A DNA stretch of 64,000 nt from Puffinus mauretanicus (GCA_023333565.1 JAJKFH010001941.1:372001-436000), one strand, 5' to 3'; counted from the first letter of the stretch, positions 25,226-38,819 are shown. Numbers and translations: made by a program. Notes: a model not told the origin generated them from the letters alone.

Positions 25226-28200
25226 ACCTAAGGTCCTCTATCTACATTAAAGACAGGCCTACAGATTTTCAGTCCTGAAAACTAACAATTCCTGATTCTT
25301 ATCCTAGACCCTTTTTTTTTAAATGCTAGGGCTCCTCCTTCTTCAGGTTTGTCCGTAACCGAAATTGTACCCAAACTCCATGTCAGTATGTTTACCCTGG
25401 GCTGGTCATCTAGAGGTGTCTTGTCCTCTGTCCTCCTCCGTGCATGTAGCACGGTATAACCTACCAGGATTTATCCCGGTAGGATTTATCCTACAAAGTG
25501 GATAATTTTTTTGCCTTTTTTGGCTTTGGTCCAGCGTGAGGAGGTCAGGGCACACGGGAGCCATCTACATGCCAGCCCTTTGCCTGTGGCCAAAGCGAAG
25601 CCACCGGCTCCCACTGGGGTGGAGGAGTATCTCCTGCGCAGCAAGGCCAGGAGAGGAGGAAGGATGTGGGGTGTCCCTGCAGCTGCAGGGCCCCTTTGTG
25701 CTGTCAAATGGAGCCTCCTTGCGCCTCTCCACCTCTTGCACTGGGGACGCTGCCACCCCCTCCCGGGCACCTCTTCTGTGAGGGTTGCCTGTGAGGGAGG
25801 AGGATAGTTTCTCAGGCCAGGGTTTTGTGACACGGTTTTGGTTCATGGCACTTAGGATAATATCAGATACTTTAAAGCTGTGTGAAGCGGTAAGAAAATG
25901 TGCTCTCTAAAGGGATGCCCCAGAGTCCAGGCAGGGTAACTCCACCCCAGCTGACTTGCTGGGAGGTCAGGTGCCATTGCCATGGCTCTGCTAGTGCAGC
26001 GCTGAATCCATCTGACACCCTCTGGATGGGTTGACAGAAATACGGTTGTGCATTTATAACAGAGAGAAAATAAAGAGAATGACAGGCAAGGTAATGCGCA
26101 CAAGAGCTGCAAACAGAGTTGTTACTGCTGCCGACCCGAGGCGTGGTTGGTGTACACCGGGAGGACACGTGATGTCCCGGAGGGCTCCTCCACAAACTAA
26201 ATGTTCACGCGAAGCAAATTTTTGCAAACTGGACAGTTCAGAACAGGCATTGCTCTTCACTTAGGAAAGAGATTTGGATGAGTCTGTCAGCTATTACGTT
26301 CACACACAAGTGATCTTACAGCCCATATAGCAACAAAGCTGGGAATCTGTAACACTCTGACTTCAATACGTTGTACAGCTTAAAGCATCTTTGACATTGT
26401 CACCATGGACAAAAGGTCATTTGCATCACTATACTGGTTACCCATGAAAAGGTCAGTGATTTCTTTTTTCCTGGGCATCTTCAAGAGATGACTGTAGTAC
26501 TTTGGGAGAAGTTGTGCACTCTGCACAAGCAAAACAGACTGGCCTTGAGTGAGGTAACACTTCTATTGCCAGCCTCTGAACTAGCCCAGTGAACTTGCCA
26601 AGAGGAGGAGGATGCTCTGCATTTTCTTCCTCACTATCCTCTGTTCTTAGGAAAAGCTTTCAGTCAAAATCTGAAGAAGTTAGACATACCGTCTCTGACA
26701 CCTCTGCTTAAAATTCACCTTTCCCATGCTGACATACAAATTCTCATCTGACATCACCTAAACTGGATGAGCAGGAATGTCTGTTTTTTGCCCCTTTCAC
26801 TCTATTGCCTTGTCTTCCCAGCTCACATCCCTGCCTTTAATCTGTTTTGCCTAGCTGACGCTTCACTACGTGGCCAGTGAGGACATGAGGCAAAACTACC
26901 CTTTGAGTATTTTGTTAGTACAAACCCCAGCACACTGAATTCCTAGGATTTAGTGTAATTTCAACAATAAAAATAAATCTCCACAGAGGAGGAAATACTG
27001 GGTTGGAGTGAGGGGTGTTTCAAGTCCCTTCCACTTCCTTGAGCTACAACGACTTCCAAAGTCCTGGTTTTTTGCTAATATGGCAATTAAGAAATCAGAG
27101 ATTTTAAGAGAATCTCAAAGTTTATGTAGAAGTCTTATGGCGGAAGCAGACACAATATCCTGAAGTAGTCAAAACTCATCCTGTCCCCAGATTATGGTGG
27201 CCTTCTCACACATTTCTTCTGCTCCCTAGGCTGAGGTCTGTCCTGTAACGGGCTGATGAGAGGTTGGGGACCCATGGCGAACAGTCTCAGCAATTGCCAC
27301 TGCGAGATCATACTACTTGTGCCCACCCACATCTTGCAAATGCTTCCAGTGGAGAAACATTATTCCTCAAATTCCAGCAAAGGACTGGGAGTGAAGTCTC
27401 CCAGTGAGATGATCCTTGAGCTACCTTCTCCCTAAAGGATAGTCTGGCTGGAGCAGAAAACCCCTACCCGGCTGCTGGAGGAGCAAAGCCTCCAAAGGTA
27501 TTTTCTCTCCCTGGAAGATGGGAAGTTTAATCATTCTTAACCATATAAAAACATAAGGGAAAGAGCACAAACCCATACTTATGCTGATATTTCTGTGACT
27601 CTTTAAAGAACTAAATAAATGATGGTTAAAGAAAACTTTGCCCTATAGGGAATGGCCAGATGATTCAAAATGTAATAGGATTATTTTTTCTTTAGCACTT
27701 TCTGGCCACAAGGTGTCAATCCTTACTCACAAGAAGAACTAATGGCTGGTGTAGTATTCTCAAGCAGAGCTGTAGCAAAGTTTACGGCTCTTCCAGAAGC
27801 AATGGTAGTTAGGGAAATAGAAAATGAAAAGGCAGTAAATGCACGGCATGAGCATAAACCTCAACTGCAAAGTCTTCTCCTTTCATCTTGTAAGGAGATC
27901 ACATGCATGCTTTGTAGCGTTAGATACACAGCTGCACCTGCATAGCTAATGGATTAAATCAAACCTCAATTCCATTATTATTTTTCTGCAATATTTCAGT
28001 TTTAATGAGATACGTTAAAAAGTTGTACTCTCTTCAACATGTTTCTATTTAATGAAGATGTGAAAAAGATCAGCAAAAAAGAGAAAGCTCTAGAGGAACA
28101 TCCAGAAACACTTAACACTTCTGAATAACAAGTGACAGAAGAAAAAAAGTGAGAAAAAAGAAAAGGGAAAGCCAGGCTTTCAAAAAGCTTGGCACCATTT

Positions 28201-31200
28201 AAAAATCTGATAAATAGCCAGATTTTTCAACAGCGCTCTAATAATGAAACACCACCTTGCCAACTGATGCTGTATAAAAAACATTTTTGTCTTCAGAAAT
28301 CCTAACAGAGCACTAATAGTCCAGCTGAAATATAGCAAAGACATTTTTCCCTTTCACCACAGCTAATGGACATTGAAATCCCTCCGGGTGAATTTCAGTT
28401 GCTCCGAGCGGCCATTCTGCATTCAAGTACTCACCCCCAGTGCTAGGGGGAGAGAATGGCACTGATTTGCCAAAGAGGAAAAATACAAATTACACGGCAC
28501 ATGTAATTTAGTGGTATTCTGAACTGTCTCTTTCAGTTCTGCTATATTTTTTTCCCTGTGAGCAACACTGTGTGTGAATACGCATGGATTTATGCTCCAT
28601 GGTGCTATATTGCTTGCTGGAGGGGAAGGGAGGCATTTTTGTCTCCCTATAGGGATTCTTTCCAGGGTTGGAAAAAACTGGAAAGGGGAGAAAACCCTTT
28701 CTGTCCAGTCCACAGCAAAATAGTCTCCTAGTGCATTCACACTCTGAAAATTGACTAAAAACAATGTGGTTTTACCCAGGTAGGTATCTCCTGACCTTAC
28801 TCAGCTTGTCCTCAGTGCTTCTCAGGCCTGTTAGCAGCCCTCTGCAGCACGCACAGCCACCAGCTCTGCTAGCTTCATTGCAGCAAGTTCCCCCATGCGA
28901 CAGAGCCACCGGAGCCAGCGAGCTGTCGCTGATAGCGTCAACTGATGGCCACACGGTCACGCAGGCGCAGCCAGGGTCTGGAGCTTGTTGGCAGGACCCT
29001 TGATTACTAGCGATGATGCCTAAGATGGAAGAAATCCAGCTCAACTGCTAGAGCCTCGACTGAGCTGGCAGCTCAGGAAAACACTTTCTCTTTCAAATCA
29101 AGCCTACTTCATGCTGAAATCATCATTAGACAGTAAACATTGCAACCTCGGTGAAGGGTCTCTGGGGAGAGCAGAGCTGCAGTTCAGCAAGGGAATTAGC
29201 AAAAACTAGGTGGTCTTCCAAGAGAACGAGAAGCAAATGATAATTTAATGCCCTTGGAGAAAAGCAAGGAGGCTCCTGGGTCTGGTGAAGCAGGGAATTG
29301 CTTCAGGAAGGATTGCTTTGTCTAAGTGTTATAGGGAACTCAAAAGACTTCACTGGGCAGCTTCCACCCCCTGCCATTTCCCTCTGCCCCTATCTGGCCA
29401 CAGTGTCCATGCTTGGAGGGGTGAGCATCTCCTGCTGCCTCACAGCTCAGCAGCTTTGCCACATATTGCACTCAATGCTCTGGCGCGTGTTGCATTTAAT
29501 ACATTGGCATGTATTGCATCTCCCCAAACTAATTGGTGTACGTTGCGTGCTAGTGTCTGGGCTGGTCCCCCTTCTGTGTGCAGTGAGGGCATCTGGCATG
29601 TTTTCCCTGACACAGAGACAAAGGTTTTGTGGCTGAACATCCTTGTTTTGGAAATATGGCATCATGGGGGCCTAATTCCTTTGCTGAGAAAGGAAATGAG
29701 TCGATTGGGTGTGTGCAACTGGGAAGAGTGAGGAGGAGTGAAGTCTTTGTGTTTGCGGCATTTTTCCCCTCTTTTTGTTGAATCATGGCTAAATAAATAA
29801 ATCAAACAATCCAGGACAGCCATGGGACAAAATCTGAAGAGCACTCTTAATGCGCAGGTAAAGCATAAATAAGCTCTGCCAAAGGTCTAATTGTATCTGT
29901 GTTCACCCTGAGATGCTGACAACACACATTTTGCTGCTTATTAAAGAACATTAATTTCAGATGCCATCTGATGAAAAACTGGAAATAGATGCAGCTACTC
30001 CCAGGGCAGCAGCAATAAACTAAAGGTTCACGGAGCTCCTAGCTTGCTGGGAAATATGCCTACAAGGCTGTCCTTGGAAAGGGCTGCACCGTTTGTGTCA
30101 GGCTGTTCCTGCTCAGCCAAGGGGAGGAGGTGCCCATACCCCTCCCTAAGAGCCCCCCAACGCTCCCTGGGGTGGGATGAAGCCATGATGGCAATTGTGG
30201 CTGCTCTGTTTGCAGTTGGGGTAAAGGCAAGCTGGATCTCCTCAACATTTTCAAAATACTGTTTTTTTTCTGATGTCCACCTCTCCTCCAAATGAACAGG
30301 TTTCTCTTCTCCAAACCCTGTCCTTCGGGCATCCTGCTATCACTGCTGCAGAGCCCAAGAGTCCTGCTGGTTTCGCTGCCAGGGCCCTGACTGTCCTGAG
30401 GTGAATGCTGAATTAGCTCTTCAACTTCTATTTTCACCCAGAACCACAGTTTGCCACCTCTGCTTCCTCCCAGCCCTATCTGCAAATACTGCAGTATGCA
30501 TATTGTACTGCGTACTCGCTGTTTGGGATATTTTTAACAAGGTTCTCTGGCTCTCATTCTCTATATTTTGGTTTTGAGCTATTGCAAGTTTTACCCTTTG
30601 TATTTAAATGTGCTGCAGTGGAAAGAGAGGTAGGAAAAACCCTGGACCATCTGTTTGCTTGCAGCACGAGGAGCGGCACTGCCAGCTTCATGCTGTCTTG
30701 AATGGAGCTGGTCAGCCCAGCTCTGCTCCAACGCCTGGGGACCTCAGTGGGGCCAATGCAGCCCCTCGCTCTCTACAGACCCCTCCATCTGCCGCCAGGC
30801 ATATTTAAGGTCATATTTGTAATCTGCCTGTACACCCATCAGAAACACAACTGTGCTCACCGAACAATTTAATGCAAGTTGTCTGACAAAGATTTTAGGC
30901 GTCTGTTATGCTGAATGTAAATGAGCGTGTGTAACACTGACCAAGGCTTCCTGGTATGAAGCTACCTGGGGATAAGGGAACTCACTTGTCTACCCAGATA
31001 AGCTCATCTGTACAGAAAACTGAATAAAGCCATGCCAGGTATACAGACACAGTGCAGGTACATATCTTTTCCTATTGAGGTACATAATATGTTATAATTT
31101 TTTACTGGCCACGTGATGGTGTATCAAGTCAGTGTGAACACCTTGTGGAAGTTACAGAGGTGACATTCACTATTTGCATGAAGTTGGGTAGGTCTTGTCT

Positions 31201-32787
31201 CTGCTAGGATTTTACTTAGATTTGGCTGGTAACGTGTAAAACCACATCCTTTTGCACTTCAAAAAAGCCTACAGCAACATCTAGCTATCACTTTTTTAAA
31301 GCTGGTAAAACGATGCCAGGTGCCTCTGGAACAAAGAGGCTTTCTTAAGAGTAGGCAAAAAAAAAAAGGCAAGTAATCAACCAGGCAAGCCGGTGTAGAC
31401 CACGGTCCTCTCTAGGAAAGACTCTTGGCTGCCTGCATCACTTGGTATCTCACAGCAAACCCTCTCTTCCCTATGTGTGCCAACTGAGGCAACGACCTAG
31501 GTATTTGACATCGGAGAGCGATGGAATTTTCCAAAGCACAAAATTTAATGGGTTGTTACAAAACAAAAATCGTTTTTGACCTCTTGCTGAAGAATGGGGA
31601 GCTAATGCTTTCTATCAGCAGAGAGCTGTTAATGCGTTGAAAAGATGACGCTGATTCCTTGATGTCGGAGCAAATGAATTAGAATGAGGGAAGGAAAATT
31701 GTCATCTTGTACTGAGCACCTCATAATTTTGCTGTCAGTTGAAGAGCTAAGATTACTCCCAGCAGCAGATAATACACAGTGAAAGGAACCAAAAGCATCA
31801 AGTTGCAGAAAAAAAAAAAAGACTAGCATGTGTGCAGCGAGGCAGGGAAAGACGAAAGGGTGATAAAAACTGTTCTGAACAGTAAATTAACCACTTAGGG
31901 ACAGACTGAAGACCGCTAAACGCTACTGGATCCTTTCTGTTGAAATGAAGATGAAAAAGATTAAATACGAACTCATCCCTGACACCACTTTGTTTTACTG
32001 CACATAATCATAATAAGCTGATATATTTGTGCTTTGAGAAATTGCATTACAGGAAATGACAGCCAAGGCTGACAACTGGGTAAAATGCTTCCAAAAATCT
32101 CTAATCAAATTCATGAGTAGATTTTGAGTCCACCGGGGGAGTAACCATTTCATAATTGTTTTCAGAGATCATTTGAGCACTTGAACTTGATGAGAACTGG
32201 TGCTCGCATGCTAAAAGCAAACTTCAGGCTGATTGTGAAATACGCTGTTCTTGTTGTGCTAGTTTATTATGTAAATAACCCAGAAGGGGAACAGAAATAA
32301 TACCATTTGACCTATACCACTGACTGAAAAGTGCAGCTTGCAAATTGTGAATGTTACAGTCAGCCACATAGTTCCCTATTTGCCGTCTTTATGTCCTGGC
32401 CTAAATAATGCGGTCTTGTTTCTGCTTTCCTAGCTGGGAGGCATCTGTAACTGAGATCAAAATGTAGCTGGAGATTAGAAACTGCAAAGAGTTGTTAATA
32501 AAATTGTGCTTTGCAGATCGCTCATTATTTTCTGAATAAGTATGTGGGTAATTCTTTTCTAATAACAAATACATTCAGCACGTGTGTGGTCTTTTCAATG
32601 GTGGTTTGAGATTAGAGAAATGGAAGAGTAGTCTAAAGCATTCAGAGCAAGTTAAAAAATCAGCTGTGATTTTTCTGGAGCACCTGCCCTTTATGAGTAT
32701 GATCTCAATATCACGATGTTCTGACTAGTTTTTCACTTGGATCTTCTCACCTGGTTTCCAGTACAGCCCTGCAAAGAGTTGTAATGG
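25226..32787. other. Intergenic, no gene recognised
   Basis: A GC-richer patch at about 25.54-25.80 kb carries overlapping frames on both strands with no recognisable product. A degenerate 24-bp tandem repeat lies at 29457-29557. Purine-rich low-complexity sequence lies near 28130-28175. Otherwise AT-rich DNA without exons I can support. The right edge is the target duplication of LTR 2. Confidence 0.65.
29457..29557 (+). repeat. Degenerate 24-bp tandem repeat, four units
   Basis: Units lie at 29457-29480, 29481-29504, 29505-29533 (with a 5-bp insertion) and 29534-29557. All begin TGSY and share a central TTGCAT/TTGCRT block. Because 24 is a multiple of three, the overlapping frame shows an 8-residue repeat pattern, which makes a chance 148-codon frame (29285-29731) look more structured than it is. 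Confidence 0.7.
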
Positions 32788-32792
32788 CCCGG

Positions 32793-33354
32793 TGCTGTGG
32801 GTTAACCCTGACAGGCAGCTCAGCCCCACACAGCTTCTTGCTCACCCCCCCACCATGGGCTAGGGGAGAGAATAGGAGGGGCGAAAGTGAGAAAACTCAA
32901 GGGTTGAGATAAATACAGCTTAATAAGTAAAAAAGGAAACAAAGAAAAAAAATAAAAACAAAACCAAGAAAAACAAGTGATGCAAAAAACCACAATTGTT
33001 CTCCACCAGCTGACCGATGCTCTCCACCAGTCCCCAAGCAAGAGCTGCCCCAGAAAAGTTCTCCCCAGCTTTTACTGCTGAGCACAACGTCGTATGGTAT
33101 GGGATGTCCCTTTGGTCAGTTGGGGTCAGCTGTCCCGGCTGTGTCCCCTGCAAACCTCTTGCCCACCCCCAGCCCACTCGTTGGCGGGGCAGCGTGAGAA
33201 GCAGAGAAGGCCTCGATGCTGTGTAAGCACTGCTCAGCAACAGCTAACACATCCCCGTGTTGTAATCAACACTGTTCTCATCAAAACCCCAAAACATAGC
33301 ACCATACAGGCTGCTACGAAGAAAATTAACTCTGTCCCAGCCAAAACCAATACA
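32793..33354 (-). mobile_element. Solo LTR 2, ERVL-type, minus orientation
   Basis: A 562-bp element reads on the minus strand from TGTATTGGTTTTGGCTGGGA to CAGGGTTAACCCACAGCA, i.e. TG...CA. Flanks are CCCGG (32788-32792) and CCTGG (33355-33359), a 5-bp target duplication that now differs by one CpG-to-TpG transition. The polyadenylation signal has decayed to ATTAAG and the TATA region is degenerate. Its central block differs from those of LTRs 1, 3 and 4. It looks like the most worn of the four copies. No internal retroviral sequence adjoins it. Confidence 0.92.
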
Positions 33355-33359
33355 CCTGG

Positions 33360-34623
33360 TCAAGTGACTATGAAATGTGGCAATAGGGTGAGCACAAATA
33401 CTTTGCGCTGGTTTTGCTGATGGCGTACCATGGAACTGCAAGGCAGGCTTTCCTTCTGTGACCTCCTCATATTTCTGGCTTATCTCAGGAATTTTAAAAG
33501 TGTTTTTCCTTCTACTGTTCTTAAAGTGCTCCTTTGGCACTGCTGGCTTGAGGTCATTGCTTCTGCAGCAAAACGTCCTGGAGAAGTCCTCTGAGCACCC
33601 TTCATCATGCAGGGGAGGAGAGACACGGCATGCTTAGGCTAAGTCTATACTCCAGAAATAAACTGTGCCAGGAACCATACCCAGCCCCTGGAAAACAAAC
33701 ATCTGAACTAAAAAGCCATTCCGTGGTGTGAGCCTGCCAAGTGCCACCTAGCAAACTCTCCATCACTGCATAGCGACTAAGGTGCTCCACGTACCCTTTT
33801 GAAGGCTAAGGGAGCTCATTTGCACAGATACGAGCCACCCTGTGCTCATCATCCTCAGCATCCAGCAACATCACTGAGCCATTCAGTTTGCTAATAAAAA
33901 TACAGCCTTTCTCACCACTGTGCTGTGGTGGTGTTTCTCCTGCTTTTTTAAAGCTACCGATGGGAATTTTGCTTCTCCTTTGCTGGGGAGCAGAGCAACT
34001 AACTGGAGTGCGAAGTGAGGCCAGTTGGCTGTTGGTGGGCTTCCCTGCGGTACCCTGAGGGCCATGATGAATGGCAAGAACTGTTTCTTGCCCCTTCAGC
34101 AAAACCAGAACCTCTCACCACATTTGGTTCAGTGGTGGCATTTGCGCCCAAATACCAGCCACTTTAGGAATTAGAAATAGGGCTTGGAATTAATAGCCTA
34201 AAGATACTATTTTTCAGTAAGACTGAGTAAATGGCCATACATGGAGGCAAATCTACTCAGAAGAACATATGGATGTACACTGATGAAAGGAGTTTGGTGA
34301 TAATCCTATTGCACAGGATTTTTTTTCAGATCTGAAAAGTGATGATTTGAACCTGAAACATAGCACTTTTTAAAATAATTTGCACCAAATCATTGGTGAC
34401 ATATATGCATGCAGAAAAACTGGTGTGACCTCAACCTTGCTGTGTTAGTCAGCCCTTATGTTAACATCCTGTTATGGCCAGCCCCAGAACTGGCAATCTT
34501 ATTTTGCCAGTAAATTCCTATTACATTGCAATATCACATCTGATGCTGTTTTATATTAGGGACATGCAGCTAGGATGTTCTTGCTGTTTGCTCACATTGT
34601 TTTCCCTGCTTGCTAATTTCTCT
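33360..34623. other. Intergenic spacer between two LTRs
   Basis: About 1.3 kb separating LTR 2 and LTR 3. It is not retroviral internal sequence: the two LTRs are in opposite orientation with unrelated target duplications, so they are independent insertions. Short frames on both strands show no recognisable product. Confidence 0.75.
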
Positions 34624-34628
34624 ATATG

Positions 34629-35145
34629 TATCCTGGTTCCGGCTGGGACAGAGTTAACTTTCTTCCCAGTAGCTTGGGGGGTGTGCTGTGTTTTGGGTTT
34701 GGTGTGAAAGGAGCGTTGATGGCCCACTGATGCTTTGGTTGTTGCTGGGTGGTGCTTGCACCGGGGGCGGGGGGAGCACAGCCGGGGTGGTGGACCCAGC
34801 TGGCCAATGGGGTATTCTATACCATGGGACATCATGCTCAGTATAAAAACCAGGTGTGTTGGGGGGCTCGCCACCGGTTCGTGACACACAGTCGGCAGTC
34901 GGTGAGCAGTTCTATTGTCCATCGCCTGCTTTGTATATTCTGTTATTGTTGTTGTTCTCATTGTTATTATTACTGTTCTACTTCATTTTATTTCAATTAT
35001 TAAACTGTTTTTATCTCAACCCGGGAGTTTTCCTACTTGTGTCCTCCCGATTCTCTCCCCCATCTCACCGTGGGGGGGGTGTGTGTGTGTGTGTGAGCGA
35101 GCGGCTGCGTGGGGTTTATTTGCTGGCTGGGGTTAAACCACGACA
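34629..35145 (+). mobile_element. Solo LTR 3, ERVL-type, complete
   Basis: A 517-bp element begins TATCCTGGTTCCGGCTGGGA and ends GGGTTAAACCACGACA. Both flanks are ATATG (34624-34628 and 35146-35150), a perfect 5-bp target duplication, which fixes the start and shows that the terminal TG has become TA. It holds a CCAAT box (about 34804), TATAAAA (34842-34848), ATTAAA polyadenylation signal (34999-35004) and a (GT)7-type run near 35080-35094. Its R block matches that of LTR 4, and its U3 carries a GC-rich insert (about 34758-34790) absent from LTR 4. Confidence 0.95.
34842..34848 (+). promoter_or_regulatory. TATA box of solo LTR 3
   Basis: A consensus TATAAAA sits in the expected U3 position, downstream of GGCCAATGG. 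It is the best TATA box among the four LTRs. Activity is unknown. Confidence 0.6.
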
Positions 35146-38100
35146 ATATGTTATTCATAAAATTTTCATAATTGTCCAGGGATGACTGATGTTCCTTACT
35201 TTATTTTACAAAACATCTAGGACAACTCTGGACACTATGGAAATGGCAAGGAGATCCTCTAGAAGGATCTCATCCTCACATGGAGCTCTCCTGAAGCCAG
35301 AGGCAATCATGGATTCCACAAGGTGGGTGCAAGCCTAAGTGCAAAAAAGTGAGGCCCCCAAAATAGTACTGAACCAATCCTAACAGTACTTCGATCTGTG
35401 AAAAAAAAGACCAACGTGTTGTTGATCTTGAATACCATTCAGCCAAAGCTCTGTAAATGGTTTATCAACTTAAATGGGTGCAGGTTCTCCGACTGTATTA
35501 CACAGGAGAAAGCTTGTGCAGAGGGAGCAGAAGTACCACACAAAATATTACTGCCACAGCTCATACCAGAGTTCACATCTTTTGTGTGAAAGGAGGAGAC
35601 TCCTGCAGTTTTATGTTCTAGCCATATCCCAGTCTTTTCCTAAAGGTGGCTGAAATTCAGAAGGCTGGTAGCTCAATGTAGCTAGAAAGCTATTTGGTAT
35701 TTAAAATGCACCTGTAATTGCTGCCCGTCTTCTCTTTATTCACCGTATATTCATCTTTTTCTGCTCCCAAGTCCCAGTATAGTCCAAGATAACTTTACCT
35801 CCACACTTCTCATCCTCTCTTCCCTGTCTCTCGGGCTATCACGTTGTGAGCTGGAGGGTTATGTGTCTTGCCGTTTAGGCTTAACACACTCTCTTAAAAG
35901 GCTCTTGTTGACATACCACATGGTCAATGACCTCTCCAGAATGTGCTGCTTCTGAGAAAGCTTTTTGAGATCTAAAGAACATATTTTTTGCAGCAGAGGT
36001 TGCTAGATTGAATGAAAGGTATTGGTATTGATGGAAGGGCTGTTAGTAGTTTCCTGGGAGGAAGGCGTAAGAATAGTAAAGGCTGAGAGAGAAGCTCAAA
36101 CTTTTAAAAAGGAGAGAGAGAATCATGTTCAGTTTGAAATTTAGGTCAGAACTACTCCTGAGTTATTTTTGTACGGGTTCATTTCATCTGCTTCACTGGT
36201 CACAAAGAAAATCTGTCTTTTTTTTCAGTTATTTCAGACAGTACAAATAATGTGTATGGACCATGTTTCACTACCTCGATTCCAAGGGATAGTTAATCTC
36301 ATGGGGCTGACAGGAACCCAATCAAGGCATGTTGTTTGATTAAGTTGGAGTCAATGATAAGAAAAAGAGGCTTGCTGAGACATCTGACATAATGAAAGCC
36401 TCTAGTAGAGGAGAAATGGGATTTCACAGACCCTAAACATGGTGCAGCCTGACTTAGTGACGGGTGAGCTGAGGAGCTGCAATACTTGCATACTTGTTTT
36501 AAATGCTTTAAAACATTGCATTTCCATTCAGTGTCTTGCTAAGCATATTCCACATCGCTAGCAATGCCTGGTGCAGAACATAGAAAACTAGGATGCTGGT
36601 TTAGGCTGCCTGTTTAGGAATAGTCTGCTTTTGCTCTCTAGTTCCACATCTGAAGTCATAAAAGTTGTAACAGTTTCTAACTAAATGTGATGGGATATGC
36701 AGAGGATTATGCTTTCACGTGAGAGCTAAGCAGCAGAAGCAGATGAGCTCTTAAGAAACAATGATCCTGGTTTTATGCAAATATGCCTGCTAAAAACGAA
36801 TGAGGGAAGAGGAATATGGAAATAGATGATATAATAATACAGTAGAATTATTCTGAATAGATTTCTCTTATTAAGATTTTCATGAGGCGTCAGCTGCTCT
36901 TTGTAATTCTCTTCTTAACACTACCATCAAAGTATGCCTTATCAAAATATACATCTTTGCTGCTGCATTTATATTCACCCTATTTAAAATCGAGACAAAA
37001 TACATTTTTTTGTGCAGGGTACTGAAATAATCATAAGAGCATACAGCAACCGAGAGTAAAGGGTTTGAAAAGGCTCAATCACAGATAAGAACAGGAGATG
37101 ACTTACAAGTGTGCCGTTTCCTTTGCCAATCTAGCGATTGATGGAGGACACGCACTTTTCCCTATCAATTTTGTCTCAACTGGTGAAATCCAAAGCAGGC
37201 ATCCAATCATTCAGCAGTATAAGACATATTTATTATTGTGCAATTAGTTAGCTACTTGTTTTCTGCTCTTTTTCTAATTAATGTTTCATGTCAAAACATC
37301 CCTAAGTCCTGGAACATCTACAGGTTTCTGAACAGATGTGATCAATGCGAGGGGCCCAAATATCACATTTAATGGTATCACCACACATAGGCAATGAACA
37401 CAAAGATTTTTTTGGGGTAAAAATTATAACAAACAAACAAAAAACTGGAGAGAGCCCAAAATTGTAAGTGCTATAAATTATTTTTAGGCTGAGTGGAAAT
37501 AAAGCTGGCATTGATGGGTAGGCTTCATGAACTTCTGAGCTGAGGCATAATTGGAAGCGCGTGTCAATTGTGCTTCACATACTTCCACAGAGTGGCAGGT
37601 TAGCTGCCTCTTGGTCTTTAAAATACCCCTAATAATTGCAGTGATTGAAAAGTAACACTTCCTTAAACCATACCGCTCTTGGAAACGCCTGACTGGCTGG
37701 TATTCTGGCATATGAGACAGTATGGCCCCATTCTGCCTGCATTCAACCAGGGCAGTAAACAGTACCTATGGGGTTGCAAAGGCATAGCTGGGGAAGAATT
37801 CACCCCTTCGAATTTGTCCTTCGAAATGCGACTGGCAAGGCTGGGTTATTTATATCGAGAGCTGCTTTCTGTCCCAACTTTCATGAGACATTCTGAGCTT
37901 TTGCTGCACGCTGCGAGGCAGCTTTGCAAAATCAGATTGGATCACCTGGTTCCTCCCACCACGATGCTGCTCTGCAGCAGGATGACTCCAGGGTGTGACT
38001 TGAACGTCAGTCTGACACCTGCTGTTGGCAGCCGAAATCTTTCCACTGGCTTCAGCAGGAGTAGGATCATGCAATTGATCACATCATAACATTGATGACA

Positions 38101-38819
38101 TCACACTATTGCTTCTCAGGAAAAAAGACTGAGATTTTTCAGTCCTAAAGCCATAATCCAAGTGGCAGAGAAGTTGGCAGGGAAGACACACAGCAGTTGA
38201 GACTACGAATATCTTACCTTATGACAGTGGCTTGGCACCAACTCATATTGACACCTGCCTTATCTGCAGGAGAAGACAGGATTTAGGCTGAGAAGGAGGA
38301 CAAGGGTAACAGACAGGCTGGAAAACAGGAATATGTTATACCGCATGTCAATACAGGGTGTGAGGTGCCCTGATAATATAGACCTGTGAGAGGTGGAGTC
38401 AGAAATTCCTCAAAAGTTACTTCATGCAATTAATGGTTAATCTGATCCGTGAAGGCTGCAGTTTCCAGGACATTTCCCCCCAACATCCCTTTCTGTGTCA
38501 AATGCCTCACTGATCAATGTCTTCTGAAGCTCGTAGTTCCCCCCTGCTCTGTTACTGTTGGTTAAATATAAGCTGTGGATGCTGCAACATTCCCTGCAGC
38601 CATCTAACTCACACGATCCAGCCTACTACTCCCATCAGCATTTCTGTCATGCCAGAAACTGCAACAACTTGAGCAGTCTTTAAAGAAAAAATATCTCCAA
38701 CAAAACCACACAGATCCGATTCCTGTGGCAGGCAAATCGGTTACCCTTTGAATGACTTTTAAAATGACTTCATAGATCTTCTGCTCTGGCAGAAGACAAT
38801 GTAGCCTCTTTCCATTCTC

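Noticed and set aside
29285..29731. 148-codon plus frame with an apparent 8-residue repeat
   Set aside because: The pattern is produced by the 24-bp tandem repeat; there are no flanking splice signals or a family match that I can support.
33355..34628. Reading the spacer between LTR 2 and LTR 3 as a provirus interior
   Set aside because: The LTRs face opposite ways and have different target duplications, and no retroviral protein motif is present between them.
32820..35185. Several 60-136 codon frames at 32.8-33.4 and 34.5-35.2 kb
   Set aside because: They fall inside or across the edges of solo LTRs 2 and 3, which carry no coding sequence. None resembles gag, pol or env.
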